From positions 1 to 21,076 of IMG/VR virus record IMGVR_UViG_3300040809_000129: a stretch of 21,076 nucleotides of DNA. One strand, given 5' to 3'. The notes below the pieces were generated by a model. It was not told the DNA's origin. It did no database searches and saw only the letters and a list, made by a program, of their open reading frames with translations. Position 1 is the first letter of the stretch, and each line of letters begins with the position of its first letter. The position numbers were made by a program, and so were the translations under genes. The stretch is from a virus. Below, in pieces: positions 1 through 7,700 of the stretch.

Positions 1-914
1 GTGAAGATGATGCAAGTGGCGATGATTCAGGTAAAGTATATATCTTTGATCCTTCAACTGGATCATTACTTCACACATTAGACAACCCAAATCCCTATGG
101 AACAAGTGCAGGTGATTCCTTTGGAAATTCAGTAGATATCTCAGAGTCTTATGTCATAGTAGGTGCCTCTGGTGAAGATGATGCAGGTGGCACTACTTCA
201 GGTAAAGCCTATATCTTTAATCCTTCAACTGGAGCATTACTTCACACCTTAGATAACCCAAATGCCTATGGAACAAGTGCAAATGATTACTTTGGAACTT
301 CGGTATCTATATCTGAATCTTATGCCATAGTCGGTGCGTTTCTAGAAGATGAGGACGCCTTTTCCGAGGCAGCTGGTGATGCGGCAGGCAAAGCCTATAT
401 CTTTGATCCTTCAACTGGATCATTACTTCACACCTTAGATAACCCAAATGCCTATTTTAGAGGTGAAGATGATAACTTTGGACTTGCGGTGTCTATATCT
501 GAATCACATGCCATAGTAGGTGCCCCTTACGAAGATGATGGTTTTAATAATTCAGGTAAAGCCTATATCTTTGATCCTTCAACTGGATCATTACTTCACA
601 CCTTAAATAACCCAAATGTATACGGTACAAGGGATAATGATCGATTTGGACGGTCGGTAGCTATATCTGAATCATATGCCATAGTAGGTGCCCCTGAAGA
701 AGATTCTGCAAGTGGTAAGTCGACAGGCGTAGCCTATATCTTTGATACCTCAGATGGATCATTACTCTACACCTTAGAACACCCATACGGTACAAGTGCT
801 TATGATAACTTTGGACTTGGGGTGTCTATATCTGAATCACATGCCATAGTAGGTGCCCCTTATGCAGATGATGCAGGTGGGTATAGTTCAGGTAAGGCTT
901 ATATTTATAATTAA
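1..914 (+). CDS. FG-GAP repeat beta-propeller-like tail fibre/adhesin protein (5' partial)
   Basis: The frame is open from the first base (codons begin at base 3) to the TAA at 912-914, so the protein starts before the window; the internal ATG at 489 is not its start. It is five tandem units of about 55-62 residues. Each contains an AYIFDPSTGSLLHTL-type strand, then NPNAYGT, an 'FG' and ISESYAIVGAP, followed by a short acidic Asp-rich loop ending in SGK. The FG...VGAP spacing is that of FG-GAP (integrin alpha-type) repeats, which fold as beta-propeller blades and often bind Ca2+ through acidic loops. The neighbours are a tail-fibre chaperone-like protein and other fibre-like proteins, so I infer a virion surface protein that binds host glycans or proteins. 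The ending AYIYN closes a last strand, as propellers often do. The fold is well supported; the receptor role is inference. Confidence 0.75.
   Translation, partial: EDDASGDDSGKVYIFDPSTGSLLHTLDNPNPYGTSAGDSFGNSVDISESYVIVGASGEDDAGGTTSGKAYIFNPSTGALLHTLDNPNAYGTSANDYFGTSVSISESYAIVGAFLEDEDAFSEAAGDAAGKAYIFDPSTGSLLHTLDNPNAYFRGEDDNFGLAVSISESHAIVGAPYEDDGFNNSGKAYIFDPSTGSLLHTLNNPNVYGTRDNDRFGRSVAISESYAIVGAPEEDSASGKSTGVAYIFDTSDGSLLYTLEHPYGTSAYDNFGLGVSISESHAIVGAPYADDAGGYSSGKAYIYN
36..896 (+). repeat. Five tandem ~165-186 bp coding repeats (FG-GAP units)
   Basis: Units begin at about 36, 207, 393, 561 and 732, and a sixth partial unit begins at 897. Segments such as tatctttgatccttcaac and ggatcattacttcacac recur nearly unchanged. 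The variable parts are the acidic loops, with insertions such as 340-385 in unit 2. This near-identity at DNA level suggests recent duplication or homogenisation. Confidence 0.9.
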
Positions 915-936
915 CGCACAGATAGGAGGATAAACA

Positions 937-1395
937 ATGTACGTTAAAATCACAAACGGCTCAGTAGATACATACCCATACTCAGTGGGGCAACTACGCC
1001 GTGACAATCCAAACACTTCTTTTCCTAAGAAAATACCAGAAGCAACACAGGCTTCTTACGGTATGTATCCTGTAACGATTGCAGATGAACCAACTTACGA
1101 TTCATCAACTCATAAAGTACAGCAAGCAGAAACGCCTACCTTGGTTGATGGCGCATGGACAATTACTAAATCTGTTGTTGCTTTAACTGCCGAAGAAATC
1201 CAAGCGCCAACTGACGCAAAAGCTGCTAGGGTACGCTCTAAGCGTGATAGCTTGCTTGCTAAAACAGATTGGACAGGCTTATCAGATGTAACCATGTCTG
1301 CTGAGATGGCAACATATCGTCAAGCCCTGCGTGACATCACAACTCACGCTAACTTCCCCAATTTAGAAGAGGCCGATTGGCCCGTAAAACCATAA
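937..1395 (+). CDS. Phage tail assembly chaperone-like protein (tail-fibre assembly type)
   Basis: This 152-residue protein starts at an ATG preceded by a strong AGGAGG (925-930). The C-terminal half has the signature of the phage tail assembly chaperone family (Phage_tail_APC type, as in tail-fibre assembly proteins): a charged KRDSLLAKTDWT helix (about 102-113), an MATYRQALRDIT segment (about 125-136) and a final FPNLEEADWP. The N-terminal half (about 1-90) has short beta-like segments with PYSVGQLRRDNPNTSFP, seen in phage proteins coded beside fibres. Such proteins help fold or attach fibres, or are minor virion parts. It lies directly after the FG-GAP protein, which may be its client. A shorter paralogue is coded at 8884-9114. 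The family call is good; the client assignment is inference. Confidence 0.7.
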   Translation: MYVKITNGSVDTYPYSVGQLRRDNPNTSFPKKIPEATQASYGMYPVTIADEPTYDSSTHKVQQAETPTLVDGAWTITKSVVALTAEEIQAPTDAKAARVRSKRDSLLAKTDWTGLSDVTMSAEMATYRQALRDITTHANFPNLEEADWPVKP

Positions 1396-1404
1396 GGAGT
1401 AGAC

Positions 1405-1848
1405 ATGAGTCGTATACGTGACTTTATACGTTACATTCGTAGTGTACGTAGACTAGAAGAAGAATCTGTATTAGAAGCAGATACAGTAGAAACTACAGCT
1501 CTTACATCTACTAGTGTAACTGCTACAGCTCTTACAACATCTTCTATTGATCTAAATGGTGAAGTAGTAGAACAAGTGTACACGCTTACGGGTACTAATC
1601 TTGACCCTGCTAACGGAACTATTCAAGTGCTAACACTTGTAGCTAATACAACGTTAACTTCTAGCCTCGCTAATGGTGAGAGTATTACGCTGATGATTAA
1701 CGATGGTGCATCGCGCACTATCACTTGGCCCACAATGCAGTGGGCTGGTGGTGAAGCACCCACTCTCGCAGAATCTGGCTACTCAGTCGTTACTCTGTGG
1801 AGAGCAGGGAATGTTCTATACGGGTCTTCTGTAGGGGATATGGCGTAA
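1405..1848 (+). CDS. Small tail/virion-associated beta protein
   Basis: This 147-residue protein has an AAGGAG ribosome site just before the ATG. The first ~25 residues are basic and arginine-rich (SRIRDFIRYIRSVRRLEEE). A Thr/Ser-rich stretch of short repeats follows (TTALTSTSVTATALTTSSIDL, about 30-50), like a fibre shaft with a 'create feature then assign' pattern. The C-terminal domain (about 58-147) has LDPANGTIQVLTLVANTTL, SLANGESITLMINDG and TITWPTMQW, a beta-rich pattern I recognise from phage tail-fibre-associated hypothetical proteins. It ends in an LWRAGNVLYGSSVGDMA strand typical of such domains. It shares its stop base with the next ATG (TAATG), so translation is probably coupled. 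I infer a virion fibre or adhesin component; no catalytic motif is visible. Confidence 0.5.
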   Translation: MSRIRDFIRYIRSVRRLEEESVLEADTVETTALTSTSVTATALTTSSIDLNGEVVEQVYTLTGTNLDPANGTIQVLTLVANTTLTSSLANGESITLMINDGASRTITWPTMQWAGGEAPTLAESGYSVVTLWRAGNVLYGSSVGDMA

Positions 1849-2441
1849 TGTTATCCAACAAGCTACGTATGGGCGGCGGCGGCGGCGGCGGTATCACCCC
1901 TGGATATTACTCTATAATAGCTTCTACAGGTAATAATGATAGCGCAGATCCCAATATTATTAATATTTACTATCGTAGGTCACTCATCCATTTTGTTTAC
2001 ACCGCAGCCGAAATTCAAGCGGCTACGGGCGCCACCAGCGGGACAATCAGCGCCCTGAGATTTAATGTTGTAGGAGAACCTGCATACCAACCGTTGCCTG
2101 ACTATGCTGTCGGCATTAAAAATGGTACATTTAGCGGAGACCCTGGATACACGGGATACACGATTGTCTTTGGTCCAAGTGCTGAAAATTTTTACGCAAA
2201 CTCAGAGAAATTCCTCGGCTTTGGTTCTAATACCTTTGTTTGGACAGGAGGAGATTTAGCATTTGCTTTTGCTTGGGGTCAGTGCCCAGAAGACTATGAC
2301 GAGTCAGGTGTAACTCCAATCGGGTCTGGGACGATGTATTTCGACCAGTCAGACAGCTCAGGTGCATATACAATCAATTCCGATAGTACAGGTGACTATA
2401 TGAATTATAGACCAGTTATTGAATTATATTTTGCTGGGTGA
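1848..2441 (+). CDS. Glycine-rich adhesin-like tail protein
   Basis: I start this 197-residue protein at the ATG overlapping the preceding stop (TAATG). The longer frame from 1797 would add 17 residues inside the upstream gene. A run of seven glycines follows at about residues 8-14, coded by a GGC-repeat tract at 1872-1890. The rest is a beta-rich domain with aromatic residues: YYSIIASTGNNDSADP, IHFVYTAAEIQAATG, TSGTISALRFNV and NTFVWTGGDLAFAFAW. The 'YTAAEI...TSGTISALRF' pattern resembles beta-sandwich domains of secreted surface proteins. Position among fibre genes suggests a receptor-binding tip or adhesin. I do not recognise a specific family. Coding-like sequence continues in frame after its TGA (see the remnant at 2442-2516). 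Confidence 0.5.
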   Translation: MLSNKLRMGGGGGGGITPGYYSIIASTGNNDSADPNIINIYYRRSLIHFVYTAAEIQAATGATSGTISALRFNVVGEPAYQPLPDYAVGIKNGTFSGDPGYTGYTIVFGPSAENFYANSEKFLGFGSNTFVWTGGDLAFAFAWGQCPEDYDESGVTPIGSGTMYFDQSDSSGAYTINSDSTGDYMNYRPVIELYFAG

Positions 2442-2516
2442 TACGCCAACGAAGCCAAGGCTCGTATTGAAGCAAACCGTCAGGGTAAAGTCCTTGAGGA
2501 AAAAACACAAAAATAA
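2442..2516 (+). pseudogene. In-frame coding-like remnant after the adhesin stop (possible readthrough or old C-terminus)
   Basis: Directly after the TGA at 2439-2441 the same frame stays open for 24 codons to a TAA at 2514-2516. It encodes a charged helical peptide beginning YANEAKARIEANRQGK and ending EEKTQK. This looks like the tail of a real phage protein rather than random AT-rich DNA. It may be the leftover C-terminus of a replaced gene, or an extension reached by TGA readthrough. No independent start is visible. Confidence 0.3.
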
Positions 2517-2526
2517 AGGGCTATTA

Positions 2527-3210
2527 ATGAGTAAAAGAAAATCTCGCTATGCTACTAAGACAAATGTTCATCAACTAGGTTTTCATGTAATACCTAAAAA
2601 TGATAAACAAGATAAACTTATACGAAGTATTAAGATGTACCCGATTGTAGTAACAATTGGGTGCGCTGGTACGGGGAAGACTTATTGTAGTGCAGGGACA
2701 GTTGCTCAGTTATACAAGCAAGGTAAGTATGATAAAATTGTACTTACCAGAGCAAACGTACCCACAGGTAAAACTCTTGGACACTTTCCAGGAACTATAC
2801 AAGATAAAATGACACCTTGGTTAATGCCTATGCTTGAAGTTTTAGAAGAAGCTTTAGGTAAAAGCAAATACCAGTATATGTTAAATAAAGGCGAGATTGA
2901 GATACAACCTATTGAGACTATTAGAGGGCGTTCTTATAAGGACGCTCTTGTACTAGTTGATGAGGCCCAAAACCTCACTATAGAAGAGCTTAAAGCTATT
3001 AGCACTAGACTAGGAAAGAACTCTAAGTTAATTCTTATGGGGGATCCGGCTCAGTCAGACGTTAAACATGGCGAAGACTTAGTTAGATTTTGTAAGTTAA
3101 TTAAAAGAGCAGGTATACAATTACCTGTTGTAGAGTTTACAGTAGATGATATTGTTCGGAGTGATATTGTTGCTGACTTAGTTAGAATGTTTATATCAGA
3201 GAAAATATAA
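2527..3210 (+). CDS. phoH: PhoH-like phosphate-starvation ATPase
   Basis: This 227-residue protein is a P-loop ATPase of the phage PhoH family. The Walker A motif is GCAGTGKT at 45-52, a Walker B-type LVLVDEAQN lies at about 141-149, and the GDPAQSD sensor-like motif is at 172-178. TRANVPTGKTLGHFPG (about 74-89) and the RGRS motif (133-136) are also typical. I choose the ATG at 2527, with AAAGGG six bases upstream, because the longer frame from 2419 would overlap the adhesin and add a non-homologous stretch. PhoH is common in marine phages. Its biochemical role in infection is not settled; ATPase or RNA-linked functions are proposed for the family. It sits as a metabolic or host-takeover gene inside a structural cluster and is followed by a hairpin. 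Family assignment is firm. Confidence 0.93.
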   Translation: MSKRKSRYATKTNVHQLGFHVIPKNDKQDKLIRSIKMYPIVVTIGCAGTGKTYCSAGTVAQLYKQGKYDKIVLTRANVPTGKTLGHFPGTIQDKMTPWLMPMLEVLEEALGKSKYQYMLNKGEIEIQPIETIRGRSYKDALVLVDEAQNLTIEELKAISTRLGKNSKLILMGDPAQSDVKHGEDLVRFCKLIKRAGIQLPVVEFTVDDIVRSDIVADLVRMFISEKI

Positions 3211-3216
3211 CAATCT

Positions 3217-3264
3217 CTAGGGGATAGAATACCTGACGTTAAAGAAGGTTGGGCTATCCCCTAG
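3217..3264 (+). other. Long intergenic hairpin (11-bp perfect stem)
   Basis: CTAGGGGATAG at 3217-3227 pairs perfectly with CTATCCCCTAG at 3254-3264 around a 26-nt loop. It occupies most of the gap between phoH and the next gene. No T-tract follows, so it is not a standard intrinsic terminator. It may be an RNA-processing or stability element, or a weak attenuator. Confidence 0.6.
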
Positions 3265-3282
3265 TAGTATTAAAGGTGATAA

Positions 3283-3726
3283 ATGTATTATACAGTAGAA
3301 GAAATAACTAGTGCTTTAAAACAAGCAAAAGATAATATAAATAACAGAACAGGTAAAGTAGATAAATTTACATGGGGGTACAATGACTGTTTTTGTTTTC
3401 TTATTGAATATGATAAGGCACTAAAAGGTAAAAAATCAAAAGCAGAAGAAGTTAAAATAGAGTATAACAATCCAAAAGAATATTTATTAGGATTGAGAAA
3501 ACAAGGATTTACACTTAAATCTTTTGCTGAGTATTGTAATTATGAAATACGCCCCGACTTAAGGCCCCAATATGGTGATATTGGTTACATGGATGGTTCT
3601 GCTGTAATAGCAGAGAATGGTCACTGGGTCACAACTGATGAAGACAATTCAGGAATAAAACAAGGTTCTCGCTATATGTTTTTAGATAGGCGATTGAACC
3701 TTTTAGCCAGACCATTAAGGAGCTAA
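3283..3726 (+). CDS. NlpC/P60-like Cys-His hydrolase (tail-tip assembly, DUF6950-like)
   Basis: This 147-residue protein has the pattern of phage-encoded NlpC/P60-type or DUF6950-type hydrolases. WGYNDCFCF carries the candidate nucleophile Cys36 in an N-D-C context at the start of a helix, and GDIGYMDG...ENGHWVT carries candidate His114. These proteins sit in phage tail tips and cleave peptidoglycan peptides, helping the tail cross the wall (compare lambda gpK's C-terminal domain or the GTA tail peptidase). A linker with many Lys/Glu (about 46-70) separates the two halves. It is the first gene of the distal-tail cluster, followed after 2 bp by a minor tail gene. The leading MYYTVEEITSALKQAK helix precedes the catalytic core. 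The fold is inferred from motifs. Confidence 0.65.
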   Translation: MYYTVEEITSALKQAKDNINNRTGKVDKFTWGYNDCFCFLIEYDKALKGKKSKAEEVKIEYNNPKEYLLGLRKQGFTLKSFAEYCNYEIRPDLRPQYGDIGYMDGSAVIAENGHWVTTDEDNSGIKQGSRYMFLDRRLNLLARPLRS

Positions 3727-3728
3727 CT

Positions 3729-4220
3729 ATGAAATATTATTACGAAGGCTATGAGATTCTAGCCCCATTAACTATTGCTTCAAACGAACCTATGTTTGAT
3801 GCTGATACTATCTCTCTTAAAAAGCAGAGATCAACACAGGGTGCTCAACGTTGGGAGCTTTCCTTTGGGATTGCAACCACAAGCCCTGCAGATGCACTAA
3901 TAAGCATAGCTAGTTTTGATACTGTTAAAACTATGCCTATGCCTCAATTAACTGATGTGGATAGCCGTCTTAGTTCAGTTAACTACCCAAAGGGTGCCTT
4001 TGTTACAGGTAGCAATAATAAGGTCTATATGGTAAAGACCGATGCCGCCTCTGTGGTAGACTCTAATCTTTATCCAACACCTCCTAGCGGGTTAACATAC
4101 TCGACAGTAGCTAATGCTACTATTAGGTATTATAGAGAAGTTAGTGACCTGAGAGGCATAACCTTTAACGATGGAATTTTGGCTAGCCCGGGAACTATTA
4201 GTATTATTGAGGCTTTGTAA
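3729..4220 (+). CDS. Distal tail protein, unrecognised family
   Basis: This 163-residue protein has AAGGAG upstream (3717-3722). It is beta-rich: KYYYEGYEILAPLTIASNEPM at the start, then RWELSFGIATTSPADALISI (about 42-61), KGAFVTGSNNKVYMVK (about 88-103) and a C-terminal GILASPGTISIIEAL. No enzymatic motif or membrane segment is visible. It lies between the Cys-His hydrolase and another minor tail gene, with the next ATG overlapping its stop (TAATG). This is the place of small proteins that build the distal tail or baseplate hub before the J-like tip. I infer a structural role from position only. Confidence 0.5.
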   Translation: MKYYYEGYEILAPLTIASNEPMFDADTISLKKQRSTQGAQRWELSFGIATTSPADALISIASFDTVKTMPMPQLTDVDSRLSSVNYPKGAFVTGSNNKVYMVKTDAASVVDSNLYPTPPSGLTYSTVANATIRYYREVSDLRGITFNDGILASPGTISIIEAL

Positions 4221-4792
4221 TGAGAACATTTAGTAGCACAGTACAGTCTTTAATTAACCAAGATACAGTTGACTTTTTCTTTTTAATTGACTTGGAATTT
4301 GATACACACCATAGGCTTTCATCTTTACCTTATGAAGTAGAGTATCCTCCTAGTTCAGGGAATACTTATGCAGCTAACGGTGCTATTCTAGAAGTAGACT
4401 CACCAAAGTTTTCTTCAGTAGTAGATCGTGAGTCTTATAGAATAGTAGTTGTTGAAGATGATGATAACACTTTTAAGGGTGAAATTGAAAATAACGTTGT
4501 TGGTAAGAACATAACAGCTAGGGTTGGTTTCTTTGACTCTAATGGAGACCCTGTTCTTAATGTTGATGACACCCTGCTTGTCTATAAAGGTTACGTAGAT
4601 AGCCCTGCTATCAGTAACAACTTTGATAATAAGATTGTTACTTTTGAGGGTACTTCTCCAATGGCAGACCTCGATATGGTTATATCCTTTATTGGTTCTA
4701 AGAACGGTATTAAACAAAAAGATAGCAATGATGAAAGCTTTAGCAATGTCTATGGCGAGTCAATAATTAAACTTAAGTGGGGGAAAGTCTAA
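4220..4792 (+). CDS. Minor tail/baseplate hub-like protein
   Basis: This 190-residue protein starts at an ATG overlapping the previous stop. FSSTVQSLINQDTVDFFFLIDLEFDT, a middle LLVYKGYVDSP (about 118-128) and a C-terminal FEGTSPMADLDMVISFIG...LKWGK resemble the hub or minor tail proteins encoded before the tip gene in siphophages and gene transfer agents (DUF2163- or gpL-like). In that family the 'Y.G.v..' strand and the 'SSPmadLD' turn are recurrent. Such proteins bridge the distal tail ring and the J-like tip. No Cys cluster is visible, so an Fe-S cluster as in lambda gpL is not supported. Its stop overlaps the next ATG, so expression is probably coupled with the tip gene. The family call is moderate. 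Confidence 0.55.
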   Translation: MRTFSSTVQSLINQDTVDFFFLIDLEFDTHHRLSSLPYEVEYPPSSGNTYAANGAILEVDSPKFSSVVDRESYRIVVVEDDDNTFKGEIENNVVGKNITARVGFFDSNGDPVLNVDDTLLVYKGYVDSPAISNNFDNKIVTFEGTSPMADLDMVISFIGSKNGIKQKDSNDESFSNVYGESIIKLKWGKV

Positions 4793-7700
4793 TGGCATTA
4801 CCACCGACATTTTTAGGCAAAACAGCCCTCCAGTGGTTTACTTTCGCAGTTTCAACTGCTTATCAGATTGCTCAACATAACAAAATGAAACGTGAGGCCG
4901 ACAAGAGAAAAGGCTTTGCAATTAACACCCGTGGGGAAGCTACCCATATTCCGATAGTTTACGGAAAACAAGCCGTAGGCTTTATTGAGGCCAACCACAA
5001 AACTTTAAACTCTTTCACTTACTCTGCCCCAAACTCTGGCGGTACGGAGTGGCACTCTAAAAACTCCTTCTTAAATCAAAACAGAGGTGCTGGTAAGAAC
5101 AGCCTCTTAATTATGGATGGCGCTATTTGCCAAGGAGGTATTGAGGGTGTACAAGGTATAGAGGTTGATGCAAGACAGTACAACAAAGATAAGAAACACC
5201 GGCATGTGTTCCACACTTATAACACTCAGTTAGCCAGTACCTCTTCTTTAGGTTCTTCTAATGGGCTTGGTGATAATCATTTCTTTACAGGTTTGTCTCA
5301 CTCTACTGCTGCGTTTCTATTAAACAGAGACGACTATAACTACAATGGCATACCTAATGTCACTTTCTTTGTTAAAGGTCGTAAGGTTCGCCCTGTAATT
5401 AATAGTGGCGGCAGCTATAGCCTAGGTGCATACATCTACTCAAATAACCCTTCATGGTGTTTACTTGACTACCTTTTAGGGGATCATGGTCGAAATATTA
5501 ATGTTTCTGATGTGGATCTTGAGTCTTTCTATAATGCAGGTACAATCTGTAATACTACAGTAATGAATAATGTAACCGTTGCAGGTTCTGTTAACGGTGA
5601 ATATCCAATTGAAGCCTATAACACTCTTAACGACTTTCCTGATGTAACGTCAGATGATACCAGTGAAGAGACTTATTACAAGGCGGTAGACACTGGAAAC
5701 TTCTATACGTTTACTCAGACAGGTACTGAAGAAGAACCTAATGGTAGCTATTCTTCAGCAACACTAGGAACCAGAAGTATTCCTCTTTACGAGTGTAATA
5801 TTAGCCTTGACTCTGAGCAAACTGTCAGAGATAACATTGAAGCTATTCTTAACACAATGCCCCTTTCTGTTCTTACTTGGACATCTGATGGTAAGTATAA
5901 ACTTCAACTAGAATACCCCTCTGATCAGACAGAGCTAGAGGCCTTAACTGTTAAGACTTTTAATAATGATAATATTATCAGAGATAGTATTGACCTACAG
6001 TGGGCAGCTGCTTCAGAACGTTATAACTCTGTAACAGTGACTTTCTTGAATGAACATGAAAACTTCAAAGAAGATAGTAAAACTTGGCCCGATAAGGAGA
6101 CTGCTGCAGGACGAGCACTTTCTGCAACGCTATTGTCACAAGACAATAATCAGCCAATGTCTACAGATATTAATCTAACAGGCATTACTGATCCCTATCA
6201 TGCCTTAGCTCATGCTGAACAAATTGGTCGTCAGTCTAGAACTTTCCACACGCTATCCTTTGTGGCAACAAAAGAAGCTATTGGTTTAGAGCCTGGAGAT
6301 TTCATTAAGGTAGAGCTTCCATTATCAGACATTGATGCTGTGTACAGAGTTAACTCTACAGAAATTTCTGAAGACCTTACAGTCAAGATTGATGCATTCT
6401 ATATTGACATTAATGGTTATGCTTGGAATGTTTCTGATAATGATCTTCCAGGAGTTACCGAAACTAACCCTACTAACTTTGATCCAGATCTGATTACTAA
6501 CTTGTCTTGGTCAACAACAGCGCTTTACAATGGAGTGGCTTCAGGTAGTTTGTCTTGGACAGCGGCTGATAGTGATGTACTCTATTATATCGTTCAAGCT
6601 TCTAACGATAACCAGACAACATGGTTTGATCTAGGAACAACTACAGGATCTGTTTTTGATGTTACTGCCTTAGCACAGGGCAGCTATCATTGGGCAGTAA
6701 GAACAGTTGCACCTAACGGTCAGGTATCCGGTAGAGTTGTTATTGGACCTTATTCACTATTGTATACTGGGCCTCGTACTCAAGATTACATATACGGGAC
6801 TACTGCGAATCAGGATACTAATACTCAGTCTTATAATGATACCCTGAGTGAAACTAGTTATCCTTATGTTGCAGTTATTGACTATAAACCAGACGAACAA
6901 CCCACGTTACCCGTAAGATCTTCTAGTGGTATTACTTTAAACTTTTTATCAAGAACTGCAACGTTAGTAAGAGAGTTAAGTGTTTATCAAAGATCTTTAT
7001 CAACACCCTCTGCACCCAGTGGCGGTAGTTATAACTTTTCAACAAATACTTTAACACCACCAAGTGGTTGGTATAATTCTGTCCCTATAGGGGTTGGGCC
7101 TGTTTGGATTTCAAATTCTCAGGCGGAAGGTCTATCAGCTACCACTAACGCTACACCAGCTAGCTGGTCTTCTCCTGCTATTTTAGGGCAAGATGGTGAA
7201 GATGCAGGTGTATTGATTGTCTATGCAGATGATGCAAGTGGTACAAACAAGACTACTACTTATAGTAATCAAGAGTATGTATTGTATTATGAGTATGCAG
7301 GTACAGCACCTTCCGTAAGTACTGTTACAGGTACTTGGGTTAAATTTGTTGGTGATGACGGAACTTCGGGGCAAGGTATTTGGCCTATTTATGCAACTAA
7401 CGCTTCGGGTAGTAGCCAATCTTTTACAATAGGATCTAGAGAATATGTAACCTTTTATGAAAGTATTTCTCAACCTACTTTACCAGTAAGTGGACAGACT
7501 TTTGTTAAGTTTATTGGAGATGACGGTGTTACAGGAGATGATGCTCCAAGACTAACAACTGTAAGAGTTTATCGTGGTGCAACAAGTCAACCCTCTGCGC
7601 CCAGCGCAACCATCACTTGGTCTAATTTAGCCGTTAGCGGGTTAACTTCGGGTTGGTCCTTAACAGCACCCACTATTGACGCTTCTAGTACAACTACCTT

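Noticed and set aside
489-914. Separate 141-residue gene starting at 489
   Set aside because: The same frame is open to the window edge with further identical repeats upstream, so this ATG is internal.
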